Notes: generated by a model from the letters alone, not told the origin. 64,000 nucleotides of DNA from Corydoras sp. C115 (GCA_019802505.1 JAFMOC010000031.1:2910001-2974000); one strand, 5' to 3'. Numbered from the stretch's first letter, positions 33,691-46,740 are shown. Program-made: numbers and translations.

Positions 33691-33931
33691 TTTTGGTACA
33701 ATCAAATTATGTCCTTTCTCGGCTTCTGTGACAGCTCCTTGGTGTTTATATAACACATCCCTGCTGAAGCAAATTAAGAGTTATTATTGACTTCCAATGA
33801 GTTGATTAAGTTTTAACCCAACTTTAGGTCATACATACTAAAAGTAAAGCCCATATAAATATGCACTTTGTAGTTCTACATTTACAGTAATTTTATGTGT
33901 TTTTCTGTATACTCTGTTAGACTCATCTAAA
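33691..33931. other. Intergenic DNA, nothing recognised
   Basis: Unique AT-rich sequence. Confidence 0.5.
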
Positions 33932-34276
33932 CTCATCTCATTATATTGACCGCTCAATCCTACTAGGGTCACGGCGTATTGTCCCATGCCCATCCTGAGG
34001 AAAACAGAAAACATCTGCTGAGCAGATACACCAAGGACCATTCATCACTGGAAACACACTTGCTTAGACATACACACCCACTATATACGGGTAGTTTAAA
34101 TCAGCCAATTACCCTTGAATCCATGTTTTTGGACTGTGGGTGGAAACTGAAGACCACATGGAAAACCCATACAGACACGGAGAGAACATAGAAAACTCCA
34201 CCCAGATTGGAATTCAAACCTAAATCCCCAGCGCTGAGAGGCGGACATGCTAATCAATAAACCACTGTGCTGCCAT
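33932..34276 (-). mobile_element. DANA/mermaid-type SINE, diverged but near full length
   Basis: Tail side has TCATCTCATTATATTGACCG, core has CATGTTTTTGGACTGTGGGT, and the head ends with the complement of CCACTGTGCTGCC. Confidence 0.85.
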
Positions 34277-35181
34277 TCTATTAGGAACTCAAAAAAAGCA
34301 AATTGAAAAGTTCTGTGAAATCGTTTAATCTTTTAGAACTGTGTAAAAGCTTGTTTATTTCTTTTTTAGTAGCAAGGTCATCAACTGAATTAGCCTTTAA
34401 TCCAGCTTAATGACTGGTATTGATAATTAATTGTTCAATCATGAGCCTTTACAACTGACAGCGATTCTCAAACCTGCTATATCAACATAACCCTCTTGCA
34501 TCTCTTCACAGCCCCATTGCATCAGGGGAACGGTAAAGAATCTGGCAACTTGTTTAGCCTTGAAGCAAAATCTGCGGTGGCATCTCTAAAGCGTGTCTCT
34601 TTAGATGCACTTGTCAAACAAAAGTTTTCGTTACTATTAGCTGCATGATCAAAGTCCTCGTATTAAATAGCAGGAAACTTGGTCTAAATCCTGACTTTCA
34701 TCCTGACAAAACCAGTTATGTTTGGAGCAATTGCATTTTCTTACTGTTTGTGTGTGCACATGCACGTGTCTGTGTGTCTCTGTGTGTGAGTGTGTGTGTC
34801 TCTGTGTGTGAGTGTGTGTGCTGATGTTTTGTACTCATGATTGTTTCCAAAAGCCACATTTTTTCTGTTTATGACACACTGCTAGCAGACATCACACTTT
34901 ACAAATAAACAGTCATGTCATGTTAATATGCAATATGCAGTAAAATCATATCTTACAGTACACAGAGGTTATGTGCCAGTATATACTATATGGCTGCAAT
35001 ATCACAGGATAATACGGTCTGAAATCATACTTCATATAATGTGTATAATGATTATTATTTTATTATTTAAGTGCAGAACTAGAAAACTTAATGGGTGGGG
35101 GGTGGGGGTATGTAGACACCATTTTTAAAATGTAATGTTAATTTTGTCAGGATGTCAGCAGGCTCTGTGGATTTAAAGACC
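34277..35181. other. Intergenic DNA; GT-rich patch at 34747-34819
   Basis: The patch repeats TGTGTGTCTCTGTGTGTGAG about twice, giving a roughly 26-bp tandem. Otherwise nothing recognised. Confidence 0.6.
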
Positions 35182-35388
35182 CATCCATTATCAATTGCTT
35201 AATCCTCTACTAGGATTAGATGCCCATCCAGGGGAGAACGTTTCGGGTGCTGGGCAGATACACCCAGGACAGGGATCCAATATATCACTGGGCACAGACA
35301 CACACACACAAACACACTTTATACGGGGCAATTTGGAGCAGTCAGTTTATCTTGGATCCATGTTTTTGGACTGTGGGAGGAAACTGGA
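35182..35388 (-). mobile_element. SINE, head replaced by an A-rich tract
   Basis: Tail, 3' unique part and start of the core are present up to GGGAGGAAACTGGAGAAAAA. After that only A-rich sequence follows, so the tRNA-like promoter part has been lost. Confidence 0.75.
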
Positions 35389-36624
35389 GAAAAAAAAATA
35401 TAAAAACAAATATAATAGCATTGCATTAACATCTTTGGAAACATGTCACAAGGAGTGTGGCAAGGAGTGGCAAGGAGGTGTGTCATCTTTATGTAATACT
35501 ATTATTCAGAGACCCCACATCCTGGCCAAAAGAAAACAATAATAAAAATACAAAAATAAAAGGGACACCTAAGAGAACTGATGTGATGAGGCATTAGGGG
35601 GAAACCTCCACCTCCTCTATCAATAAGCATACAGGATCCACCTGCAACTACTGATTCTTGCTGGTTTGCACATATCCTCTTCATTTAAAATATCTTAATG
35701 CAAAGGACAGCAGTGCTCAGCTCAGCCATGCTCGAATCCTGATCTTGGAGGAGTTTCAATGTTTCTGCATATTGGTTCTTAATTTTACACTTGGATGCTC
35801 TGGACTCACAGTTAGTATCACTGCAAAGATACTGCTGAGAGCTTGCGGCTATCTGCCATCACCCCCACACTATGTTACACCTCTATACTAGAACCATATA
35901 TTGGAAATGTCAACCTGTATTTGGTTTACATTTTTTAGCAGTGCCAAGTTACTGGTTTCAACTTTTTGGCATATTTTCTTATGATGTGGCTCAAAATGTA
36001 ATTTAAATGCCGTGGACCTGGCAACAGTAATGCTTAATCATCACAACTAATTTACCCATCATTAAAACATGGCAGTGATTATAAGAAAGGAAGACAGTGC
36101 AGTCTTGCAGAACCTGAGTCGGGTTTCATACTGCACCGTGCGAATGTGTGAAGGGTCAGCACGGCAATGGCTGGGGAATACTTCAGGGACAGTTATAAAA
36201 TTGGATCTGCCATTCCTGAAAATGGTGCCACCGGCCAGATGCACCTCAGCACACACTTTAAGTTTTAGGAGGGGGTGTCCATACAGATTGATGAAGACAA
36301 ATTACAGGTACAATACCCAGGTGTATTAAGGATGAAAGGAAAAGCGGATCATCAAAATCTTTGAAGAAGGTGCATGTATGGAATTGTGATGGGATTTTGA
36401 GTGAACTTGTAATGATTGGAAAATGAGTTATTACTTGACATTTCAAATCCACCTTACGCAATGAGTATGAAATGGTTTGATTACACAATAACATTAGGTG
36501 AAGTACGGAATAACAGATTGGGTGTAGTACGATTCACCACAAAGTAGCAGGAATCAAGCATGGGATGGATTTTCAGCTGCAAACATTTTTAAATAATATT
36601 AGTACACCCTGTGTCATACAATAG
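35389..36624. other. Intergenic DNA, nothing certain
   Basis: A short SINE-like string at about 35728-35765 (CTCGAATCCTGATCTTGGAG) may be an old head fragment. No exon recognised. Confidence 0.4.
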
Positions 36625-37105
36625 CAGTGAAATGTTTGGAAACACCCTTTTTTGCTCAATTGTTTTTTTTTTTTTTTCTCTACTTACGGTATAGTTGATT
36701 TTTGTAGTTTTTACAATTGTCCACTGTAATCTAGACCATTACAGAACAGGTATAATTTGAGTGGTGGATTTTTTTTTTGTGGATTTGTTTGTCAGTTCTG
36801 CAGTGACACTGATGTGGTGAGGGGGTATTTGTGCTGCTGTACTTTAATTCGAACACCTCAAATAGCACAATGTACTTTCATTTGACACCTCAGTGACACT
36901 GCTGGGATGCACCAATCAAATAATACCAGCTCTGTGGTTGTACTATCGAGATCCTGGACCACAACAAAACTGGAACTATTTGGCCGGTAGATGATCCTCA
37001 GCATTGCAAGGACATTGTCATAATGGCTTAAAGTCAGAAACTACAAAATCCATGACTATCCTCTTCAGAGTATGAAAACAGAACACCTGTGGTTTTAATG
37101 TCACT
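36625..37105. mobile_element. Palindromic fish MITE, diverged
   Basis: The left part (36632-36778) reads as the reverse complement of the family's end segment. The right part contains CAGTGACACTGATGTGGTG and AAATAATACCAGCTCTGTGG in forward orientation. The element therefore folds back on itself, as in the copy at 6760-7145. No coding capacity. Confidence 0.5.
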
Positions 37106-37560
37106 CTTCAGGATTAAATATGGACATGATCATGCTCATGCTCAGAGGTTTTGTAGTCTCACCAGGATTTTCCAAAGTTTAAGCTGAGAAATACTTAATT
37201 ATGTGATTGTGTGCACTTTACTTGTTTTATGATCAAGAGTGTTAAATATTTCGTTAACAATACGGAGCCATTGTGTTATGAATAGGGCATTAATGACTAA
37301 AAGACTTAGCTTTTCATGGCTGAAACAGATAATTAATAGGATTTTCGGAATCCTATAATTAGTGTCTGCCCGAATGTTTTCATTCTATCGCATATTCCAT
37401 AGTAAATGTGCTGCTCTTAGGTATGCACATTTAAATGGCTCTAGTATTGTAATGAAAAGTAGTATATGTAGAGTAATTAAAAGCTTATTATCTTGAATCT
37501 TTCTGGTTTTGTGAAATGGGTAATGTGTGAAACTAATTTTGAAGGAGGATCTAACAAATG
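37106..37560. other. Intergenic DNA, nothing recognised
   Basis: Unique AT-rich sequence. Confidence 0.5.
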
Positions 37561-37828
37561 GGCCGGCATGGTGGTATAGTGGTTAACACATCTACCTCTC
37601 AGCAAAGAGGACCCAGGTTGGAAGTTTCCATGTGCTTTCCATGTCTGCGTGGGTTTTCCTCACACAGTCCAAAAACATGAATTCAAGGTGAATTGGCTGG
37701 TCTAAATAGCTCCTATCTAAATTCCCCCTATCTAGTTTGTGTGTTTGTGTGAGTGAGTGTGTCTCCATCGTTGGACTCTGTCCTGTCCTGGTTTATCTGC
37801 ACAGTGCCTGAAACATTGATGAATTAAA
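37561..37828 (+). mobile_element. DANA/mermaid-type SINE, diverged
   Basis: Head GGCCGGCATGGTGGTATAGT, B-box lost by a small deletion after ACCCAGGTTGG, core with ACACAGTCCAAAAACATGAA, and 3' part truncated. Confidence 0.8.
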
Positions 37829-38404
37829 ATATTAAAATCTAACATATTTAATTGTTTTAATTGATGATTAGTTTTGCTATAGAAACGAAGGACAAAATAT
37901 CAAATGGAAGCTGCTGAAGACATTAAGTACATTAATGGGATCTTCACCATGTTGGTATTAGAATGCAGACAGTGTGCATGAACAATAATAATAATAATAC
38001 TAATAAAAAAAGATGTGAATTATGGTCTGTCCAGTGATCTGACAGTGGTTGTTTGGTGGTAAATGTGTGGATCTATTTATAAGAAACTTGACAATTTCAG
38101 TCCTAGCTCTGAAAACCCACCACAGTTCAGCCCTTAGCTATGAGATGAAGCACTAAAGTAGCCTTTTGACTAAACCCCTTAAGTACAGCTTTAGTGCTTT
38201 TCATACAAACTTTCTATGTATACAAGAATGCTACTCAAAATCCAGTGTAATGGCTTCAGTCAGATACTGATCCTTCCTTTTATTTTTTACAAAGAAAGAT
38301 GAGACATTTTATTGCAGTGACTCAAACTCCATTGTCCAGAGATCAGCATTAAAGACAACAAGCCAAACAAAAGCAAAAATGCATACATGAGACAGAATGC
38401 AAAA
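37829..38404. other. Intergenic DNA, nothing recognised
   Basis: Short AAT run near 37983-38008; otherwise unique. Confidence 0.5.
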
Positions 38405-38490
38405 CTCAAGCACACCCAGCTGGTAGACACAGATTACTCTAAGCTCTTTTGGCTGGTAAATCGTCATGGGAAAAAGGGTTCCATGTCTGG
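38405..38490 (+). repeat. Unnamed dispersed repeat, copy 2 (inverted relative to copy 1)
   Basis: CACACCCAGCTGGTAGACAC at 38413, then AGATTACTCTAAGC and TTTTGGCTGGTAAA. About 65 bases match the minus strand of 33600-33690 with few differences; similarity then fades into an A-rich stretch. Confidence 0.65.
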
Positions 38491-39373
38491 AAAAGGAAAA
38501 AAGAGAGAAAAGAAATTGCAAATCTGTGGTTCTAAACCATGCTCTAGAATGCTCACTCGTTTAATGGCCGTGTAGATATACTGATGGGATCTTGCACTTC
38601 TCTCAACACTGAGATGAGAATGTGCCCACCAACACTCGGACTTGCTCAATGCCCTTTGTAACTCGTCACCCGCAAGCACTTCAACACTTCATCTTCAAAC
38701 CTCACAACTTCCTAAAATTGTGTGAATAAAACCCTCTCTATGGCTCATACTGTTTAATTTCTCAAAGTGTTTGTGTTGAGGCCATGTCCCTGCTGCTGAT
38801 TACATCACAGTATTTACAGCTATAGGTGGTGAATCTGGTGGGAATTACAGCCATTTTATAAATAGATCATTCTGTTCCTTTACAGAGGTCCAGCATTAGA
38901 TGTTTTATTTTTCCTTTTAGCACAGAAAGATTCAGAATTATTGCTTTTCTCCTGGCACATACTAATGTAGATACCATATTTATTAAGGTTCTAAACAATA
39001 AGTACTACACTTTAAATGCAAAAATGTCCAGTGATCATTTAGCACTTAACATAAATGCTTTACTCTGATTGACTTGGAATGAGAAACTAAAGCTGAGCAA
39101 CTGAGCTTAAGGGTGTTGCCACAGAGTTCAACAACCAACCTGTTGGTCAACAGCCAAGTACTGTTAACAGTAACCCAAATGTGCACCTGCATTGCGAGGC
39201 AGCCAAAGTCACAATTGACTGTGTTTAATGTGGACAACACTATAACATGAAGTGCACTTTTAAATGTTTCAGCAGAACACAACTGTTAACAACAATTCTG
39301 GGGGAAAAAAACATAAAGCTTAAAACAAAATAAACAGGGATGCAGTATAGGTCAATAGATTTGATTATAGTTC
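38491..39373. other. Intergenic DNA, nothing recognised
   Basis: No repeat or exon seen. Confidence 0.5.
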
Positions 39374-39672
39374 TCATTATCTTCCGCTTTTATCTTCCCT
39401 ATTATGGTCACAGGGGTTCCCCCTATGCCCATCCAGAGGAGAACGTTTGGGGTGCTTGACAGCTACACCCAGTATAGGACGTCCATTGCTAGGTACACAT
39501 TTAATCACATAAGCAATTAGGACGGGGCAATTGAGAGCAGCCAATTTACCTTGAATCCATGTTTGTGGTCTATAAATCCGGAAAAAATCCCATACAGACA
39601 TGAATAGAACATGGAAACTCCACCAAAATTGGGATTCAAACCTGGATCCCATGACTAAGAGGTGGATGTCCT
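39374..39672 (-). mobile_element. DANA/mermaid-type SINE, diverged
   Basis: Tail side TCATTATCTTCCGCTTTTAT, 3' part with CATGCCC-like and CCAGAGGAGAACG text, core degraded, and head partly retained to about 39672. Confidence 0.8.
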
Positions 39673-41391
39673 CCATAAACTGTAACCTAGTAGTTATTTG
39701 AACTGTATGTAAAATCGAACATAAATTCCAAACCTGCATTATTTTAAGGCTAGAATAAAGCAGAAAACACCAAAAGCTACACAACATGACTATTTTTCTT
39801 TGAGCACAAATGTGAACAAACATAAAAAGACATGATGATGAGCCTGTGATGAAAATGGCAACCGTATTGTCAAATGCTAAGTTCACAATAGCATTTATGT
39901 CGTTGCTTTTCGTGTATTGCAGTCAAAAATGACATAATTGGCCTGCTCTCAGGAAAGGAAACATGACATTATTCCTTACCTATCCATCAGAGCAGCAGTT
40001 ATAGATAACAGTTACTACATGAGCAGCAATTCAAAATGTGGATGGGAAAATAAATGCAGGGCCCAAACTGGTGGCTGTGGTGTTTCAGAGAATGTTTCTC
40101 TACAACACAATTCCCTTCAATAAATAAAAATACAATTAGCTTTCTGACAAACTATTTAATATCAATGTTATGATTTTTAATAAAATGTCTCAAAACCATT
40201 GATGTTATTGTTCCCATGGCTGTCACATAATGGCAATGGTTTGAAATATCTAAGATATCTGTTTTTTGTTTAAGCCTACAGGTTGAATAGTCTCACTCAG
40301 AGGATGGTGGTCACACATTTGCTATTATGAATACCTGCCGTTTCCAGCCACCTGAGATTGTCAAGAAAGAGAAATGTCATGCTTCCCGCTCTGAGCATGG
40401 ATAAGTGTACTCTCATGGCCTTCTAGTCAAATATAGAAAAGGCATTGTCAGGATTTGTGACCTTGTGAGGCTATGGACCGAGCTGCAGTAAATCTTTAGT
40501 GTATGTATTTATACTGTAGTTAGAATACGAATGCCGTTGCTAAGTGACCTGGCACAGATCGCACTTGAATTGTTAGATTACCATGTGTGAGTTGATCAAC
40601 ACAGCCTAAAGAACATCATTTGATAAACAATGTACCTCTCAGGAGGTTAAACCTGGCCTAGATTTGGATTTGACTGAGAAATAAATGGAAAATTATTTGT
40701 TATTTTGACTGGATCACTTGATGCAAAGCTTTCCCGAATAATACACGTCGGCAAGAATGGCTTTGTTTAGGGAAATAACAGGCAGCAGCTTCCTGTTCAA
40801 AAGTGTGTTTGATGTGAAAACATGAAAAGCTGGCAGGAGAAAGAACATGTATGCAAGGAACAAAATATGACATCCAACCTGCCAAGGAATCAGTAAATGG
40901 CTTTGCATGCAGTCATGTGATTTGGTGGAAACGGCTTTTGGATCCTTTAGTCATGTTAAAGTACCAAAACAGTAAAACTAAAACCGTAAAAGTACATGGA
41001 TTCTAGCAGTAGACTGTAATTAAAGCATTAAAGTAAAAGACTTGGTCCTTCAAATGATATGTTATTATATATGACATTCTTAGTCTTTGAAACCTTTGTG
41101 TTTATATTATTGCTGTAGTTGCTAAAGTTGGAGTTAGCTAAAACTACTTTATACAGAAAAGAAAAAGCCTTAATATTCAAATGTGTGGTCCACTAATAGC
41201 TTATGTTTATTTATTTACAGTATATAGTTGCTTGGATATGTTACAAATAATCAAAACATAAATAAATAATAAATCATAAATTAATGTGCAATTCTTTAAA
41301 GTGCACATTATAAAATAGTATGCATGTTGATTAGATTTTTTTCAACAAAATCAGATATTTAGTTGACTGAAATACACAACTTACTGTAACT
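39673..41391. other. Intergenic DNA, nothing recognised
   Basis: Open frames up to 64 codons without domains. No repeat family recognised. Confidence 0.5.
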
Positions 41392-41507
41392 AGGGTGGTG
41401 GTGGGAGGGGTGAGCCCATCCAAAGAAGAATGTTTCGGGTGCTGGGTAGATACACCCAGGACAGGGTGTCTGTCCATCGCTGAGCATACACTCACTTACA
41501 CAGATAT

Positions 41508-41551
<44 letters not shown>

Positions 41552-41706
41552 CAATAAATAGGGGCCATTTAGCAGCCAATTTATTATGAATCCATGTTTT
41601 TGGACCGTTGGATGTAAACCAAAGAACCCAGAGAAAACCCACGCGAAAATGCCATCCCTAGTGTTGAGAGGCAAATGTGCTAATCATGACACCACCATGC
41701 CACCCA
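41392..41706 (-). mobile_element. DANA/mermaid-type SINE with an expanded CA tract
   Basis: 3' part TTTCGGGTGCTGGGTAGATA at 41433, spacer expanded to a CA microsatellite (41507-41551), then core and head to the complement of CCACCATGCCACC. Confidence 0.8.
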
Positions 41707-43184
41707 TTTGATAAAAATAAAAAACAGATTTTTTTTAAATAATAATAATAATAATAATAACAAAAACAATATTAAAAACAAAGCAGACAGTCTATTAGTT
41801 GACATGTCAGATATCATGTGAATAAACTAACAAAGTGGTATTAAAACAGCTTTAACGTGTAAGTGGATTCATTATGGATGTAAGCTGTAAGTACAAATGA
41901 GCACCAGTTGCTACTGCTTGTTCAGAAAGTACATTATCAAAGAGAAAATTAAGACTTGCACCAAAAACAAAACATCAGAAGGAAATGAGCTACCACATCA
42001 ATGTAGAGATACTATTCATTATGAAAACCCCCAACAACTGGGATAAGAGTTGGTACAGGCAGTTATAGCAGCATTTAATATAAAATAGTGTATTTTTACA
42101 AACATGCAAACATTTACATTACAATTATATATGACGTTTTTATTAGTGATTCCTGAGACTGGTCATAAGTTTATTATTGGAAGAGGCTTATATCCAAAGA
42201 CTGTCATCACATTAAGTGGTACAATGATTTTGTTTATTTTTTGTTTATGGAGGATAGATCCGTCTCATGTTTGGCAGCGAGATTGTATTTTCCCTGTTGC
42301 CAACACCACAACATTGCCAGACAGTTAAATTCTACTCTGATTGCATCGTTTGGGTTTGAGACGTCACTGAATTCCCCAGCTCAACAATCACATTATTCCC
42401 TTCCGATTGAGGAGGCCTTCAAAGAAATTCAATGCAGTTTAATGTTTTTTTTCTTTTTTTTAATGTATATTATTATTATTTATGAAAATAAATAAGAATA
42501 CAATAATAAAAATCCCTCTGGAATAGAGTCCTTACAGACCTTGCTTCAAGAACCATTCATTTAGAAGAATTATTTCTTAGTTCTCTCAGACTTAGCTGTT
42601 ACTTTTAGCACTAAGAGGTTTTGTGAATAACTATTATTAAATATAAAATGTCCTGGAGCGAAACCTGGCACGTCCATAGCAGTTTTTCCTGTTTTAGAAC
42701 TCAAGATGCTTTCTGACAGCAAGTCCTGAAATGTAAGCCAACTACACACTGCTTTGTAAGATGTCAAGAACCAAAAGGACCAGAACCCACTTCTTTAATC
42801 TTTAACATCCTGTTGCAGAAGCTTGTTATATTATCCTTTGTGTCAAATCTTTACCTTAAAAGTAACTACCAACTTAGGCTGTCAGTGTAGTGGAGAAGGT
42901 ATAATATTTCCCTCTAAAATGTAGTAGAGGGGAAATATGAAGTGGCATTTCAATTGAAAGTACATGTATCTCAAAATTGTACTTAAGCACAGTACTTGAG
43001 TAAATTTACTCAGTGCTTGTGATACACCAGGTATCTATTATATTTTACATTTAAAAAATGCACTTCTGGAAACAACCCTTTTCACTGTGGCTTATTCGCA
43101 ATAATGGTGAACAACTGGGTTGGATGCCCAGCGAACTGCAAAGTCAGGAAGAGAAGTGAAACATGTGTGAGAAGTGTGAAGACA
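41707..43184. other. Intergenic DNA, nothing recognised
   Basis: AAT runs near 41741-41762; otherwise unique, AT-rich. Confidence 0.5.

Positions 43185-43215
<31 letters not shown>
43185..43215. repeat. (GA)n microsatellite
   Basis: Purine tract of GA units with one break. Confidence 0.9.
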
Positions 43216-44332
43216 CGATGCGCATTGAAGCAAAATGCAGTGGGGAGAACTTGTCAGAGGAATCAAAGCCTTGACATGTTGATGGGAGTTATTCAGATTC
43301 GGATAACACACGGGAAATTTTTTCTTTGTCAGCTTTGAAAGTGAAGCAGTAAAGCTTAAAACACTTACCGGGTTGCATTAAACTCCTGCCCCATCAAAAA
43401 TATTAGTTGAAGATTTGCGTTTTTATCTTTTGTTTGGGTTAGGGTTCGGCTCAGTTAGTCGAAATCACTTTTATTTTCTTCACATTATGTCCTGACCCAC
43501 ACTTTGTAATAAGAGCTGTTTCTCGCTTATGAACTGAGAACACACACTGAATCTCATTACTTTTAACATCTTAAACATAATTAGTTTGTACTGCACCAAA
43601 AAGAAGGCACTGCTTTAATGTTGTTTCTGAAAATTATTTTCAGATTAAAGGTCGTACAAGGTAGAATTACAAGTATTAACTTAAAAACCTAAAAAGACAT
43701 TTATTTTACAAACATTTAAAATATCTTTCAACACATGTCACACAGAGTCAAGACATCCAGCGCCAAATGCAGCAAAAGAACCTGAAGCATCATCAGACTT
43801 CCATCACATTTGACTATAGGGACCAAGTTCTATTATTTGAAAAGCTAATTTAATTTCCTGATGATTGTTTGGTCTCATTTGTCCACAGGATAATCTGCCA
43901 GAAGGACTGACTTTCTGGTCTCCATGTGTCAACAAGCAGCTCCTCCTTGTTCTCCTACCATAACTTTCCATTTTATTTAAAAGACAGTGGATGATGCTGT
44001 TGAACCTTGTGTTTACAGGTCAGTGTGAATTAGTTTGAAAGCTGATTGAGGTTTTTCAGACATCCTCATACAATCCTTTGTTGCAATCTTCTATCAATTT
44101 TCTCTTCCGCTCACATTCAGGGAGGTTAACTACAGTGCCATCGGCTCTAAACTTTTTAATGACGTTGTGACGCTGGATGTTGTGAAGATGGATATGAAAT
44201 TGCTCACACTTTGATTCTCACACCTTTAAACAATTCTTTCCTTTTCTTTTTCTTTTTCTCAGTGGCTTCTCGCCACCCAGCATTAAAAGTGTTGCTATAA
44301 AACAATCTAACCTTTCCAAATTAAAAAAATAT
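43216..44332. other. Intergenic DNA with a possible DNA-transposon remnant
   Basis: At about 43790-44215 phrases such as TTGTCCACAGGATAATCTGC and AGGGAGGTTAACTACAGTGC resemble internal text of repeats common in fish introns. The family was not identified. A CTTTT-rich tract lies at 44236-44261. Confidence 0.3.
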
Positions 44333-44345
44333 ATTTATTAATAAT

Positions 44346-44704
44346 TCATTCATTCATTCATTCATTATCTTCCGCTTTATCCTCTATTAGGGTCGCGGTG
44401 GGGTTCCCCATGCCCATCCAGGGTATTCAGAACGTTTCGGGCGTTGGGCAGATACACCCAGGACAGGGCGCCAATCCATCGCTGGGCACACACTCACCCA
44501 CACAGACACACTCTATATGGGGCAATTTGGAGAATTCAATTGACTTGTTCCATGTTTTTGGACTGTGGGAAGAAACCGGAGAACCTGGAGGAAACCCACG
44601 CAGACATGGGGAGAACATGGAAACTCCACCCAGATGGGGATTTAAACCAGGAATCCCTAGTGCTGAGAGGCGAACGTGCTAACCACTAAGCCACCGTGCC
44701 ACCC
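44346..44704 (-). mobile_element. Young DANA/mermaid-type SINE with 13-bp target duplication
   Basis: Full length with an intact (ATTC)n tail, 3' unique part, core and head. Exact duplication ATTTATTAATAAT at 44333-44345 and 44705-44717. Apart from a 4-6 base insertion in the 3' part it is close to the copies at 15180 and 45719, so it inserted recently. Confidence 0.95.
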
Positions 44705-44717
44705 ATTTATTAATAAT

Positions 44718-45706
44718 GTTAAATTAAATTTTGTGTCATCACGAACTCAAACGTCAGTGTGTACTAATTCTTTGATTGTTCAGTACATTTTATTATAAGG
44801 AAAGTAAAGTCCTAGTCATCCAATCTGCTTACAAAACTCATGTTCAGTGAGGCACCACAAACCAACTACCCATTGATTTAGCACCTCTTCATAGTGTTGT
44901 CCTTCATGGTAGATGTAAATATTTCAGCAGAGCTGAAGGTGAAGGTGAATAGCATGGTTTAAAATTACCTTGATAAATTTCACTCGCATGCTCTCCACCT
45001 TAGGCTCTCACGGAGGACTTTGCATCAGTAATGAGCTCATAAATTATCAAATTTATTTTTTTTTAAAAGCAGATTTTTTTTGCATGAATTAGAACAAAAA
45101 ACGGTCTCATGATCCAATAGAGAAAATGCACCCACTTAGTTGAAATGCAGACTCACTGCACCACATTCCCTGAACACAATTAATTCAATTTTCTTACTCC
45201 CAAGGCTTTCTCTTGCATCTCATGTCAGTTATTCTAAAATAATTCAGACTGTGCTGTTGAATTCTGATGGCTGATGAGAAAGTCAATGATATTTTATGGA
45301 GAGATTATCACAAATAAAACTCAAGCACCGATAATGATGCTTTGAATGAAATCTAATCTGTACAGATTACTTTAAGATATCTTATCAGTCTTAATATGAC
45401 TGGTCAGCTGGGGGAATGGTGATTAGCCACTTTTTAGGTTCATCTGTTTCAGGATTTTCTTAAAGCAAAGCATTGCTTCCTGTGCACGTGTGTGTGCTAC
45501 ACAGTACAGATCATTCTATACACAGTCATGAGTGTATCCTGTGTGATATCTGTGATGGGACTAAGGCTCCTATCTAACAAAATGCATCTTACACTCCAAC
45601 AATCTATTTTCAACAATCTATTTTCAACAGTCAGACATTACTGTCTTGGCAGTGGATCATCTAATTTGTAAAGAGCAAAACACATCTATGAATAATTAAG
45701 AGAATT
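44718..45706. other. Intergenic DNA, nothing recognised
   Basis: Unique sequence between two young SINEs. Confidence 0.5.
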
Positions 45707-45718
45707 AGTACATGCCCT

Positions 45719-46063
45719 GGCGGCACGGTGGCTTAGTGGTTAGCACGTTCGCCTCTCAGCGCTAGGGATTCCCGGTTCAAATCCCCATCTGGGTGGAGTT
45801 TCCATGTTCTCCCCATGTCTGCGTGGGTTTCCTCCGGGTTCTCCGGTTTCCTCCCACAGTCCAAAAATATGGATCAAGTCAATTGAATTCTCAAAATTGC
45901 CCCATATAGAGTGTATCTGTGTGAGTGAGTGTGTGCCCAGCGATGGATTGGCGCCCTGTCCTGGGTCTGTCTGCCCAGCTTCCGGGACGTTCTCCCCTGG
46001 ATGGGCATGGGGAATCCCACCGCGACCCTAATAGAGGATAAAGCGGGATATAATGAATGAATG
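45719..46063 (+). mobile_element. Young DANA/mermaid-type SINE with 12-bp target duplication
   Basis: Head GGCGGCACGGTGGCTTAGTG, B-box GGTTCAAATCC, core TTTCCTCCCACAGTCCAAAA and tail ATGAATGAATG. Exact duplication AGTACATGCCCT at 45707-45718 and 46064-46075. Head to head with the copy at 44346-44704, 1.0 kb away. Confidence 0.95.
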
Positions 46064-46115
46064 AGTACATGCCCTAAAACAAACCTTAAATCATGCTGTG
46101 AGGTGTGTGGTTGAT

Positions 46116-46138
46116 GGCCCTATTCCTAAAATAGGGCC
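46116..46138. repeat. Short perfect hairpin
   Basis: GGCCCTATT and AATAGGGCC are separated by five bases. It is too short for a microRNA precursor and may be chance. Confidence 0.5.
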
Positions 46139-46559
46139 CTATATGTACATGTAGTACTGTAGTCCTGAAGACCTTTTGTTTTCCTTAGACAAATAAAGAA
46201 AAGTGTTAAAACTCATCATGGCCTGCAGTGAGTTCGTTCTTTTAAACATCAGTTCAATTCAGTTATGAACAATTATGTCTTGAACAAATGAAACTTTGTC
46301 AGTGTGTGTAATATGACATATAATTTATTAAAACATTGATCACTATAAAGTATGAAGCTTTTCCCAATTGACTTTCATGGATGGATTTCATTTAAACAAA
46401 TGATTAAAGGTTTGGAAATTGTTCTTGTTTTCTAACCCCCTTGCTGTAATTAACTCGCTGGTATTGTTCCAGTTCTCACCAGAGGAATGCAGGGTAATGC
46501 GTTAGATATGTTGCCAGTTCAAAACACAGTGACAAACACATTTACAGCTAGAGGCAAGT

Positions 46560-46740
46560 TAATATCTCTAGTTCACCTGAGTTGTAGCTTTAGGACTGTG
46601 GAGGGAAATTGGAGCTCCTGCAGGAAACCCATGCAGGCACGGAACAACCTACAAAATCCACATACTAAGGTGCTGCCTTTTGGGAATCATATCCAGGACC
46701 ATTAGCTATGAGGTGAACTGCTACCCAGAAAACCACCAAA
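46560..46740 (-). mobile_element. Possible very old SINE
   Basis: TTTAGGACTGTGGAGGGAAA and GCAGGAAACCCATGCAGGCA echo the SINE core on the minus strand, with the head region beyond recognition. Confidence 0.4.

Noticed and set aside
33556..33756. Frame with HTQLVDTDYSK, paired with one at 38387-38575
   Set aside because: The shared residues come from a dispersed DNA repeat, and the frames diverge and end soon on both sides. Kept as a repeat, not a gene.
46116..46138. GC-containing hairpin as a terminator or microRNA
   Set aside because: The nine-base stem is too short for a microRNA precursor, and intrinsic terminators are not expected here.
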